A stretch of 41,382 bases of DNA from an uncultured bacterium. GTDB taxonomy: Bacteria; Planctomycetota; Uabimicrobiia; Uabimicrobiales; JABWCH01. Positions 15,255 to 23,040 of the stretch are shown one piece after another. The number at the start of each line of letters is the position of its first letter. Position 1 is the first letter of the stretch. The translations under genes were made by a program, and so were the position numbers. Below the pieces are notes generated by a model, which had not been told where the DNA came from, did not search any database, and was given only the letters and a program-made list of their open reading frames with translations. The stretch lies in contig CALKWO010000172.1 in the NCBI GenBank assembly GCA_938003875.1, positions 1 through 41,382 of the forward strand. Direction: 5' to 3'.

Positions 15255-15590
15255 CTATCTCTCCTTAAATGGCAAGGCCGCGCCTAACGAAAAAGCAATA
15301 ACCACGATACAAAACACTATCGAACCAATAAAAAAAGGAAGATAGAATATTTTTCCAATAAAGCCTGCTTGGGATAATTTTTTTTTGAAGAAAAAGAATA
15401 AGCTTCTGGCGATATTCTCAAGGATTGTCATAAAAGAGGCAGCGAACAGGACAAGGCTTATAAAGAGACAAAGAATCGAAAACAATATCAGTGGACAAAA
15501 GAATATCTTACCAAAGAAACCACGCTGTATCCAAGAATTCCAACAACCGCCGGCTTTCTTCTGAAACCATTGAGCTAATTCATAGACCAT
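15255..15590 (-). CDS. Membrane protein with two hydrophobic regions
   Basis: This 111-aa protein has hydrophobic stretches near residues 28-55 (FFCPLILFSILCLFISLVLF) and 80-105. The segment GFFGKIFFCPLILFSI is echoed by GFIGKIFYLPFFIGSI about 50 residues later, so it looks like an internal duplication of a one-helix unit. GGAGGG lies upstream of the ATG at 15590. Start codon and ribosome site are part of a 44-bp tandem duplication. It is coupled to the lipoprotein gene that follows. Confidence 0.6.
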   Translation of the reverse strand: MVYELAQWFQKKAGGCWNSWIQRGFFGKIFFCPLILFSILCLFISLVLFAASFMTILENIARSLFFFFKKKLSQAGFIGKIFYLPFFIGSIVFCIVVIAFSLGAALPFKER

Positions 15591-15668
15591 TTTTTCCCTC
15601 CAAAAGATTAAAATTTATACTTTCCATAGACCATTTTTTCCCTCCAAAAGATTAAAATTTATACTTTC
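15581..15668. repeat. 44-bp tandem duplication covering a ribosome site and start
   Basis: Positions 15581-15624 and 15625-15668 are identical. Each copy holds, on the minus strand, GGAGGG plus ATGGTCTATG. The downstream copy starts the 15255-15590 gene. The upstream copy starts a decoy frame reading MVYGKYKF and stop. Confidence 0.9.
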
Positions 15669-15675
15669 CATCTCA

Positions 15676-16587
15676 TCATGTTGATACAATCGTTTCTAAA
15701 CCCGCATACAGTATCTTTTCGTAAGTTGAGACGAATTCCTTGTTTTTAGAGTCTAACAAATGCGTGTAGATATTGGTTGTTGCAAGATTTCGATGCCCAA
15801 GCTGTTTTTGTGTACGCTTTATATCTTTCGTTGCCATTTGTGAAGCGAGTATATGCCTTCCACAATGAGGAGTCGCTCCTTTGAAAAGCCCTGATTTCTC
15901 AACTGCACGCTTGAATGATTTTCTGAGTCCCTGCGGGGTGTAAAACCCGGTATTATTCTCTTTACTGTACGGGCAGAAAAAGAAAGGGGAATCCGGTGCT
16001 ACAGGTTCGTCTGCTGCTTTCTTCCATTCTAAGTATTCTTGTAAAAATTTGGCAAAAAGCGGGCCGATATACACGTCTCTTGGCATCCCGTACTTGGTTT
16101 TCTTCAAATCAATGTGGGAAGTTATTTCTTCCTTTTCCTTCACCGCAAGCTCATATAAAAACCTCTTGATGCTGTGCGCTAATTCCGGCTTCCCTTCTTT
16201 CATAAGAGTTTTCAAAAGATCAAGAACTGGTTGGGTCAAATGTCCGTTTGTCTGAGAAGTCTGATTTTTTTCTACAATCGGCATCAAATGAACCTGTCCG
16301 CAAAGAAGGTTCACTGATTCGCTTATTCGAAGCCCCCACAGCGAGGTATTGAAAATCATCCAGTCTATAACTGCTGGACGCTTGCCTGTTTTTATCGCCT
16401 GTTCTCTCTCAAAGTAGTTCACTAGCAAAATCTCAGCAATCTCTAATGGAGTTAAGATTTGGTGAAGCCTCACTTCCCATGGAGCGGTACGAGAATGTTT
16501 CTTGTTCATCACTCCAACAAACTTTTTAAGAGCATGAAAAAAAGCTGGAGAAGCTTTATTTAGAGCGGTTTTATAGGGATTTTCCAT
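15676..16587 (-). CDS. Tyrosine recombinase (phage-integrase family)
   Basis: This 303-aa protein has the catalytic set of tyrosine recombinases: Arg87 in LWGLRISES, the HxxR box H241-C-G-R244, His265 in LGHRNLATT and nucleophile Tyr274 in NIYTHLL. It cuts and rejoins DNA at short sites. The DNA-binding N-terminal part is short and unlike a typical XerC/D core-binding domain. It is closely related to the 19378-20052 protein (shared WEVRLHQ, WMIFNTS, PRDVYIGP). The two genes point away from each other around two cargo genes. No Shine-Dalgarno site is seen; the leader is pyrimidine-rich. Confidence 0.9.
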   Translation of the reverse strand: MENPYKTALNKASPAFFHALKKFVGVMNKKHSRTAPWEVRLHQILTPLEIAEILLVNYFEREQAIKTGKRPAVIDWMIFNTSLWGLRISESVNLLCGQVHLMPIVEKNQTSQTNGHLTQPVLDLLKTLMKEGKPELAHSIKRFLYELAVKEKEEITSHIDLKKTKYGMPRDVYIGPLFAKFLQEYLEWKKAADEPVAPDSPFFFCPYSKENNTGFYTPQGLRKSFKRAVEKSGLFKGATPHCGRHILASQMATKDIKRTQKQLGHRNLATTNIYTHLLDSKNKEFVSTYEKILYAGLETIVST

Positions 16588-16807
16588 CAGATGAGAAGAA
16601 AGTATTTGTGAGAAGAAATCGGAATGAAGGTTTTATGAAGAAACTATTAAAATGGCTTATTTACAAGGAAAGGACAAAAGTGTGGAGAGAGCAGAAAGTT
16701 TCCATAAGTGATGAATTGGAAACAAGTTATACTATATCAACTTCTCAATTTCATAGCAAGTTTCTTTTTTGAAAATTTTTCCCGTTACCAGCAAAACTTT
16801 GATTTTC

Positions 16808-16836
16808 TTTACAAAGTCTTCAAAATCTATTATAAT
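16808..16836 (+). promoter_or_regulatory. Sigma70-type promoter for the 16907 gene
   Basis: TTTACA (16808-16813) and TATAAT (16831-16836) are separated by exactly 17 bp, five of six and six of six matches to consensus. Transcription would start near 16843, about 64 nt before the ATG at 16907. The rest of the intergenic stretch 16588-16906 shows nothing else clear. Confidence 0.7.
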
Positions 16837-16906
16837 CTAATATATCATAGATTCCCTTGACTTTCTCTTGTTTCTCGGTATTATCCATGCGCTTTTTTCT
16901 CACCTT

Positions 16907-17986
16907 ATGACAGAAACCCCGAAACTATCATTGGAGAAACAAAAATCGCTTCATGTTGCAGATGACAACCCGTATCTCAATTACGATGCCTTGGTGGAAG
17001 CGTGCGACAAAATTTTTGGGAAACGGCAGGCGATTTCCTACCAGGAATTCAAAAAACTTACGGAAGAGTCGTATCGGATTGATATGGAGGAATACGCCAG
17101 GCTTCATAATTTCACGGATTCCGTAAAGCTTACCGAGTATTTCTCCTATATTCGAACGAAGATAGAGCAGTCCATTCCAGAAAAATCACGAACAGACAGG
17201 ATCATCGTGGTCGGATGCGGACAGGGTAGGCTTTCAGAAGTGTATATCGCTCTTGCAAAAAAAATGGGTGTCAAGAAAATTACCTTCAATGATTTGATCG
17301 AAAGCCATGTCGAGCAGACGAAGAATAAAATCCAGAAGCTCTACAATAGTAATGGATTTGAGGCAGATGGGGTGAAAATCGAATATCTCCCTGGAGACAT
17401 TCTCACTGTGGATGTCTCTGAAATGTTTGATGCTATGTTCCTTATCTGGTATGTAAGTGCTGAGTTTGTGAACCCGGAATCCGCTCAAAAAATGGTAGAA
17501 ACCCGTCGCCAGATTTATACGAAATTTCGGGATATTTTGATCCCTGGTGGTGCTCTCATAGAAGATATTCCAGATCCCAATATGGAGCCAGGTTTTTACA
17601 GAATAGGGAATGTGAAAACCGCTCATATTCTGGAGCAGAGAAAAATCCTTTTAGGTCAGCACCAAAACATGCTTCTATCCAACTGGACATGTGAGCAGAA
17701 AGAAGGGTTTCCGTACCAGCTTCGATATACTCCCAGAAATGGGACAGATGTCAAGGAAAAGGAATCCACAGGATTTGTCCTCAAAAAGACCGAATCCATG
17801 TCTATTCCTTTGAAATCCACCTTGGGAACCGATGTAGTTCTGCCCATTATTCGAGACTCTCAGAATATGGATGAGGTTCTCAATCTTCTTCGTCAGATTC
17901 GGCTTACGAGCGTTACATTCCCAAGCATGTCAAAATTAGACCAAAAAAGAAGGAAGATGACGTACTGGGAGAAGTCAGCGGATTAA
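16907..17986 (+). CDS. SAM-dependent methyltransferase of unknown substrate
   Basis: The start was set at the ATG at 16907; the frame is also open from a TTG at 16868. The 359-aa product has an alpha-helical N-terminal 95 residues, then motif I IIVVGCGQGRLSE at about 99-111. An acidic residue follows the second strand (ITFNDLIE), then LPGDILTVD and FDAMFLIWYVSAEF near 175-190. This is a Rossmann-fold class I methyltransferase; the lack of NPPY argues against an amino-N DNA enzyme. The substrate is unknown, perhaps a small molecule or protein. It lies between two outward-facing recombinase genes and is driven by its own promoter. Confidence 0.75.
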   Translation: MTETPKLSLEKQKSLHVADDNPYLNYDALVEACDKIFGKRQAISYQEFKKLTEESYRIDMEEYARLHNFTDSVKLTEYFSYIRTKIEQSIPEKSRTDRIIVVGCGQGRLSEVYIALAKKMGVKKITFNDLIESHVEQTKNKIQKLYNSNGFEADGVKIEYLPGDILTVDVSEMFDAMFLIWYVSAEFVNPESAQKMVETRRQIYTKFRDILIPGGALIEDIPDPNMEPGFYRIGNVKTAHILEQRKILLGQHQNMLLSNWTCEQKEGFPYQLRYTPRNGTDVKEKESTGFVLKKTESMSIPLKSTLGTDVVLPIIRDSQNMDEVLNLLRQIRLTSVTFPSMSKLDQKRRKMTYWEKSAD

Positions 17987-18004
17987 ATTTTTCCTCTTTT
18001 AAAA

Positions 18005-19120
18005 TCATAATTTATTCAAAATGAATAAGCTATGATTAAAATTACTTTTCCAAAGTTTCCAAAAAATAGCCTTCTGGGACTTTGCTTCTTCCTTATCCCG
18101 CCGAATAGTTCCTTGAGGGGGATGAACGGTGAAGGACATCACGAGGTCGCCTACAATATTGATGTTTGCTCCGAGGGGAAATTCAGGAAGTAAGCGGATA
18201 AATGTATACTTTCCTTCATACATTTTTTGGTATGCCCGATCTTCTTGATCATTCGGTGTAATGACGTAAGCTATAATTTTTTTTTCAATCCTTTCCTGGA
18301 TATATTGAGAGACGAACTCATTGTTCAGTTTCTCTATATCGGTACCGCTTTCAAAAGCCAGGATTTTCTCTCCGTTTTTTTGTGCTTCCTTTAAAACTTC
18401 CAGATACACTTTCTCTATTCCCGCCCATCCCTCATAGATCATGATTCCTGGTTTTTTGTTGTGCAGAGAGGTATCGGGCTTTTCTTGCAAAGCTCTTTCT
18501 TTTGTCTCCTTCGATTTCTTTTCTCGCGAAACTCTTTCTTTTGTCTCCTTCGATTTCTTTTCTTGCTCATGGACTTCTTGTATAAGCTTTTGTAGCAGGC
18601 TTTGCATGTATTTTTTGATTTTTTTGTTTTCTTCCTGATGCAAGATCCTTTCGAACATCGGGATCAAAAGCTCTTTTGTTTCCTCAAGGTATTCTCTTTG
18701 CTTCTCCAGAGAAAATCCATCTAAAGTCCAAAGATTATGGAGGCGATCCGCCATTTTGATGAGAATCGCTTCCGGGCATTCCCATGCGATATGCTCCATA
18801 GCATCCAGATTGCTTTTCATCTTGCAATATGGAGTATTCCAGTCAGGGTCTTTGGAAACGAGTTCCACGATTTCCGCCACTTTCTTCCCGAAGTTCTTTG
18901 AAAGCTCTTCTCTTGAGATCTCAGGGAAATCCTCAATCATATCATGTAGGAGAGCAGCATCTAGGATGTCTTCGTCTTTAATCCCTTCTCGATCCAGAAT
19001 GTCACGCACAGCATAGAGATGGGTCGTGGTAAACGCACCATTCGCTCTCTTTTGGTTTCCGTATTTTTCTTCGATAAATGCGATAGTATCCATCGGGATA
19101 AGGATAGAATATACTTTCAT
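18005..19120 (-). CDS. SpoT-like HD hydrolase fused to TrmB/PLD-like C-terminal domain
   Basis: The ATG at 19120 gives a 371-aa protein; a TTG at 19147 is the alternative. Residues 30-140 match the HD hydrolase domain of RelA/SpoT-type alarmone hydrolases: His34, ALLHDMIED (H59-D60 and E63-D64) and IKMADRLHNLWTL with Asp125. There is no synthetase domain. A charged linker contains a 13-residue repeat encoded by a 39-bp tandem repeat. The C-terminal 140 residues (MIYEGWAGIEKVYLEVL ... QKAIFWKLW) resemble the ligand-binding domain of TrmB-type regulators, related to phospholipase D folds. Hydrolysis of (p)ppGpp or a related nucleotide is inferred. It is convergent with the methyltransferase, 18 nt apart. 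Confidence 0.68.
   Translation of the reverse strand: MKVYSILIPMDTIAFIEEKYGNQKRANGAFTTTHLYAVRDILDREGIKDEDILDAALLHDMIEDFPEISREELSKNFGKKVAEIVELVSKDPDWNTPYCKMKSNLDAMEHIAWECPEAILIKMADRLHNLWTLDGFSLEKQREYLEETKELLIPMFERILHQEENKKIKKYMQSLLQKLIQEVHEQEKKSKETKERVSREKKSKETKERALQEKPDTSLHNKKPGIMIYEGWAGIEKVYLEVLKEAQKNGEKILAFESGTDIEKLNNEFVSQYIQERIEKKIIAYVITPNDQEDRAYQKMYEGKYTFIRLLPEFPLGANINIVGDLVMSFTVHPPQGTIRRDKEEAKSQKAIFWKLWKSNFNHSLFILNKL
18492..18569. repeat. 39-bp tandem repeat in the HD protein linker
   Basis: Two 39-bp copies share CTCTTTCTTTTGTCTCCTTC and encode two successive KKSKETKER-type units. Copy number could vary without changing the frame. Confidence 0.75.
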
Positions 19121-19377
19121 CCTATCAGAAAAAAAATTTGCTTGCAATAAGAATTCCAGGCTATATAATATAATTTGTTGTTATTACATGAGTTATGCAA
19201 ACTTTTCTCCTTTCTCATTTGGGGCAAATTCTCACATTTTTAGGGCTTTTCTCTCGAACATCCTCTTTTTCCATCTCCTCGAAAAATTTTCTTGCCAGTT
19301 TCCAAGAAATCTTTCCGAATTTCGATGCTACAAGGATTCCACAATAGAAGCCCTTATCTCTTGAGTTTGTTTTTCTC

Positions 19378-20052
19378 ATGTTAAAAGAACTAAAAAAGCG
19401 TTGGGAGGTAAGGCTGCACCAGGTTCTCACGGAAGATGAAATTTCGAGGATCATGCTCGCCAACGAAGAGGCGAGGCTGGAATCTCTCAAAACCGGACAC
19501 AGAGCCACTATGATCGAATGGATGATTTTCAATACCTCGTTTTGGGGACTCCGGATCTCCGAATCTGCTTTTTTGGAGTGCGGGCAGATTTATCTGGATG
19601 GGGATATCTCATGCCTTGATCTTCGGGAAACAAAATTCAGTAAACCCAGAGACGTGTATATCGGCCCGATTTTTTCGCAATATCTGCGGGAATATCTGGC
19701 ATGGAAAAAGTTACAAGGCGATCCGATTGATAGGCATGCGCCTTTTTTCTACTCACGCCCAAGCAAAACATTCATGACTGCTGAAGGGCTCAGAAAAGCG
19801 TTCAAGCGGGCAATTGCACGTGGGAATATCAGCAAACACCCTACTCCTCATAGCGGAAGACACAGCCTAGCCAGCCACATGGCAGGGCAGTTCCTCCGGC
19901 TGGTGCAAAAAGAACTCGGCCACAGCAGTCTTGCCACCACGGAAATCTATATCCATGTTTTAGATCCTAAAATCAAGGATTTCGTGGATGAATACGAACG
20001 CATTATCTATTCAGGATTGGAGAAAAAAAAAATAAAAGGAGATAAAGTTTGA
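19378..20052 (+). CDS. Tyrosine recombinase, compact catalytic-domain form
   Basis: This 224-aa protein holds the full catalytic set: Arg59 in FWGLRISES, H158-S-G-R161, His182 in LGHSSLATT and Tyr191 in EIYIHVL. It lacks a separate N-terminal core-binding domain and is about 80 residues shorter than its paralogue at 15676-16587. Compact recombinases of this kind may need a partner protein or invert short segments. Its stop overlaps the TTG start of the glycosyltransferase gene by 4 nt, so the two are translated together, an unusual pairing. It points away from the 15676 recombinase gene. Confidence 0.88.
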   Translation: MLKELKKRWEVRLHQVLTEDEISRIMLANEEARLESLKTGHRATMIEWMIFNTSFWGLRISESAFLECGQIYLDGDISCLDLRETKFSKPRDVYIGPIFSQYLREYLAWKKLQGDPIDRHAPFFYSRPSKTFMTAEGLRKAFKRAIARGNISKHPTPHSGRHSLASHMAGQFLRLVQKELGHSSLATTEIYIHVLDPKIKDFVDEYERIIYSGLEKKKIKGDKV

Positions 20053-21191
20053 AAACCATCGTGTTTACAGCCCAGGCTTTTGGATTCGGGCCAGTTTCTA
20101 AAATGCTTGCGGTTTCGGAATCACTTTCCGATGTTCATAAAATATTCTTTGGCAGTGGAGTTGCTTTGGATTTGGCCCGGCTCCACTCGTTCGATGAAAT
20201 CCACAATCTCGGTCACAGCGGCCGAAAAAAAATATTATCCCTTCTCCAAAGAGCGGATCTTTTTATCAATGTCATGGATTTCTCCCTCGGAGATTTGGCA
20301 AGACTAGTGGGATGTCCCTATTATCTGATAGATACTTTGCTCTGGTTCTGGCCCAAACGCCCGGAATATGTAGAACACGCTACGAGCTATTTCTGCCAGG
20401 AATTTTTCGGGAGGGTGGAACCGAAGATTCAAGAATATGGACTGAAAAATGCCCGACTCGTAGGCCCGATCAGGAGTGATAGCTTTTCTCGGCTTCCGAA
20501 AAGAGACCAGGTAATCGTGAATTTTGGCGGAATGGAGTGCCCCTTCATCCAAGTCGGCTCTAACAGCCAGTACCCTTTCGTGATTCTCAAGGCGATCTTG
20601 CCGCTTCTTCAAAGCCGCTTCGAAAATATCCTGGTCACTGGCCTTGAACGAGTGATGCAGATGTGTCGAGAAAAATTCGGAGAAGATAATCGTCTTGCGT
20701 TTCGGATGCTAGGCCGAAAGGCTATGTTGGAAGAACTCTATCGCTCTCAGGCTTTGTTGACAACACCTGGGATCGAGATTTTTTATGATGCTTTCGACAA
20801 AGTACCGATATTCTGCCTTCCACCCCAAAGCGATTCCAACTGGAAAGATCTTGAAACTTTTATCCAAAATAATGCCATAAAACATTCTTTCCAATGGAAG
20901 GAACTCTATGAGCTTGATTTCAAGGGATGTCTCGATGAAGAAGAAATGATCAAAATCGTGTTGGCAATGATCAAAATCTCGGAGTACAGCCGGAAAGATC
21001 AGAGCTTTTTGAGAGAGAAAGTAGAAAAATTTCTCGCCGCAAGCGATAGCTGGCCGGAACTCGTTCTCAGCCAGAAGAGAATCGTAGAAAAATTTGGAGA
21101 CAATGGAACCCAGACGATTCTTGAAGAAATACAAAAGCTTCTTTTCCCCTGTGATTTAAAATCTTTCCATTTACAAGCGGTTAGTGTATAA
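20049..21191 (+). CDS. GT-B-type glycosyltransferase
   Basis: This 380-aa protein starts at a TTG at 20049 that overlaps the recombinase stop, with AAAAGGAG upstream. Residues 1-60 (KTIVFTAQAFGFGPVSKMLAVSE) form a GT-B acceptor-domain beginning with the glycine-rich first loop. The donor-side half has VIVNFGGM near 157, LVTGLERV near 197 and LLTTPGIEIFYDAFDKVPIFCLP near 237-259, like the donor sugar-binding region of MurG-type enzymes. It probably transfers a sugar from a nucleotide donor; the acceptor is unknown. Coupling to a recombinase hints at variable surface or DNA modification, which is inference only. Confidence 0.65.
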   Translation: MKTIVFTAQAFGFGPVSKMLAVSESLSDVHKIFFGSGVALDLARLHSFDEIHNLGHSGRKKILSLLQRADLFINVMDFSLGDLARLVGCPYYLIDTLLWFWPKRPEYVEHATSYFCQEFFGRVEPKIQEYGLKNARLVGPIRSDSFSRLPKRDQVIVNFGGMECPFIQVGSNSQYPFVILKAILPLLQSRFENILVTGLERVMQMCREKFGEDNRLAFRMLGRKAMLEELYRSQALLTTPGIEIFYDAFDKVPIFCLPPQSDSNWKDLETFIQNNAIKHSFQWKELYELDFKGCLDEEEMIKIVLAMIKISEYSRKDQSFLREKVEKFLAASDSWPELVLSQKRIVEKFGDNGTQTILEEIQKLLFPCDLKSFHLQAVSV

Positions 21192-21192
21192 T
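21164..21192 (+). promoter_or_regulatory. Putative sigma70-type promoter for the 21222 gene
   Basis: TTTCCA (21164-21169), a 17-bp spacer and TATAAT (21187-21192) overlap the end of the glycosyltransferase gene. The start codon at 21222 is 29 nt downstream of the -10 box. Confidence 0.5.
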
Positions 21193-21221
21193 AGTTTTGA
21201 TATGCGCTTATATAAAAAATT

Positions 21222-21704
21222 ATGGAAGATGCGGTTGCCATAGTAGCGATCATTACCCTCGTCTTGAATGCTATCAGTACTATTGTGCAGACATTGGAAC
21301 ACTACCGAGAGCGAAAAGCGCAGGAAATACTTATTCTCCAGAACTTCGAGAACCGATTCGATCATATCCATCAGGAAGGAAAAGAATTCCAAGATATACT
21401 TATTGATCCGAATTTCGATCTCTTGGAACTCCAAGAAAAAGACGAGAAACGTTACTACCGGCTTCTCCATTGGTGCAAGCAACTTTTCTGGCTTGATTTC
21501 GATGAATGGTACGCCGGCCATATCGCTAAATGCGTTTCCAAAGAACAAAAGTTGGAATGGGACGCTATCCTTCGCGAGAAAATGCAAGAACCGGTCTTTC
21601 GCCAGGTCTGGGAGAAGGTATTGCGGAAGGATAACTTCCGAGGAAAAAGAAAGTTCAATAAATTCATGGATCGCCATTGGCTCGAAGGCAAACTCAAGGA
21701 GTGA
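21222..21704 (+). CDS. Membrane-anchored helical protein
   Basis: This 160-aa protein has one N-terminal transmembrane helix (residues 4-24, AVAIVAIITLVLNAISTIV). A long charged cytoplasmic helical region follows, rich in Glu, Lys, Phe and Trp (NFENRFDHIHQEGKEF, WCKQLFWLDFDEWY). The topology is common among small membrane proteins of unknown function. It precedes the pseudokinase gene by 77 nt on the same strand, so the two may work together at the membrane. No Shine-Dalgarno site is present. Confidence 0.55.
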   Translation: MEDAVAIVAIITLVLNAISTIVQTLEHYRERKAQEILILQNFENRFDHIHQEGKEFQDILIDPNFDLLELQEKDEKRYYRLLHWCKQLFWLDFDEWYAGHIAKCVSKEQKLEWDAILREKMQEPVFRQVWEKVLRKDNFRGKRKFNKFMDRHWLEGKLKE

Positions 21705-21781
21705 TTTCTTCTGAGAGCCAAGCTGGAATTTTTCTTGTTTAGTTGATAAATCTTATCGAAAATCACTGGAAGGAGAAAACT

Positions 21782-22828
21782 ATGATTCAAATGTACCTTA
21801 TCGCAAGTTCGGAAGATTTGCCGTTAGGAACTGCCTTTGAACTCAAGCTCAAAAACGGTAAAAGCGTCAATATCGACATCATTGAGCCATTCGTAGAAGA
21901 AAGAAAACCGGCAAGCGGGAAAGCAGGGCAAGAAATCCTCAGTTCTTTCCAAGAAGCAGACAAGCCTATTACTTCCACCAAAAAAGGGAAAAAAGAGCAT
22001 CGAATCAAGGAAGAGCGACTGAAAAAGAAAGTCGGGACTTCGATCAATGGCTATACGATCCTTGAATATCTTGGCCGTGATACGATGATAGATACTTTCA
22101 AAGTCGTTTCTTCGAATCAAGAAGTAGCTCTCGAATTCCTCACCGGGATGCCATCATATAAAATAGAAACCGCTTTGAAGCTCGCAGAACTTCTGAAAGA
22201 ATACGAGCATCCGAATCTGGCGCGGGTATACGGTTCCGGCTATGACAAGGGCTTGAGGAAGCATTATCTTGTCAGAGAGCTTTTGGAGTGCCGGTCTCTA
22301 AAGCAGATGCTAGAAGAAGGTGCTGCGTTTCCTCTGGAAAGAGCCTTGAAATATTGTTTGCAGATAGCGAAAGGGATGGAAGCACTGCATCTCAAAGGGA
22401 TTATCTATCTTAACATCAATCCAGAGCATATCTTCGTTACTGCGGAAGACCTCATTAAAATAGGGTTTTCTTTTTTCGAGCTGCATCCAAGCATCAAAAA
22501 AGAGTCAGATAGCCTTCTGGTCGGCACCCCGCTTTTCATGTCGCCTGAACAGTGCGTGGGGAGCGACCTTGATCTGCGAAGCGATATTTACGGAATGGGA
22601 GTCCTGTTTTATAAATTGATAACCGGAAAATATCCTTTTACTGGCGAGAATTCGTTTGATATTCTGGAAAAACATATTACGGAAGTTCCTGTGCCGCCCA
22701 GTCAGCTTCGGCCAGAGATTCCGTCTGTGATTACGGAAATTGTCCTCAAAATGCTCCAAAAAATACCAGCAGAGCGGTTCCAGAATTGTGCGGAAATCAT
22801 CGAAAAACTGGCTCCTTTTACGAAGTAG
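21782..22828 (+). CDS. Serine/threonine kinase-fold protein lacking catalytic residues (pseudokinase)
   Basis: The ATG at 21782 has GGAAGGAG upstream and gives 348 aa. Residues 1-85 form a distinct N-terminal region. From 86 on the fold is Hanks-type: HPNLARVYG near 143, GTPLFMSPEQ at 248-257, SDIYGMGVLFYKLITGKYPF near 267-286. The catalytic residues are replaced. The VAIK lysine is Glu118, HRDLKPEN reads YLNINPEH (209-216) so the catalytic Asp is Asn211, and DFG reads FSF (229-231). The glycine-rich loop is LGRDTM. It should therefore bind partners or nucleotides without phosphotransfer. A role in signalling with the neighbouring membrane protein is inferred. Confidence 0.85.
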   Translation: MIQMYLIASSEDLPLGTAFELKLKNGKSVNIDIIEPFVEERKPASGKAGQEILSSFQEADKPITSTKKGKKEHRIKEERLKKKVGTSINGYTILEYLGRDTMIDTFKVVSSNQEVALEFLTGMPSYKIETALKLAELLKEYEHPNLARVYGSGYDKGLRKHYLVRELLECRSLKQMLEEGAAFPLERALKYCLQIAKGMEALHLKGIIYLNINPEHIFVTAEDLIKIGFSFFELHPSIKKESDSLLVGTPLFMSPEQCVGSDLDLRSDIYGMGVLFYKLITGKYPFTGENSFDILEKHITEVPVPPSQLRPEIPSVITEIVLKMLQKIPAERFQNCAEIIEKLAPFTK

Positions 22829-22839
22829 TCAAACTGCAC

Positions 22840-22869
22840 AAGAGAAGATGGACAATCTCGTCTTCTCTT
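22840..22869 (+). terminator. Hairpin after the pseudokinase gene
   Basis: AAGAGAAGA pairs with TCTTCTCTT over 9 bp around a 12-nt loop, 11 nt after the stop. The following T-run is weak (CAATACTTTAG). Confidence 0.5.
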
Positions 22870-22927
22870 CAATACTTTAGATCTAAAGTTTCATCATGAA
22901 AAAAATAAGGAAATGAGGAAAAAACTG

Positions 22928-22958
22928 TTGCAAGTAGTAGTAGTAGTAGTAGTATAAT
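22928..22958 (+). promoter_or_regulatory. Promoter whose spacer is a GTA triplet repeat
   Basis: TTGCAA (22928-22933) and TATAAT (22953-22958) are separated by 19 bp made only of GTA repeats. Seven GTA units run from 22934 to 22954, the last merging into the -10 box. Loss of one unit would give a 16-bp spacer, so slippage could change promoter strength. It lies about 80 nt before the 23041 gene. Confidence 0.6.
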
Positions 22959-23040
22959 GGAGCTTCGATCAAATGAATGTTTTGGGATGAATTATTGAAT
23001 CAGGTGTTTACTTTGTTTACACAAATGAAAGGAATGAGTT

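Noticed and set aside
22934..22954. CRISPR or other array
   Set aside because: It is a simple GTA triplet repeat without spacers; no repeat-spacer array was found anywhere in the window.
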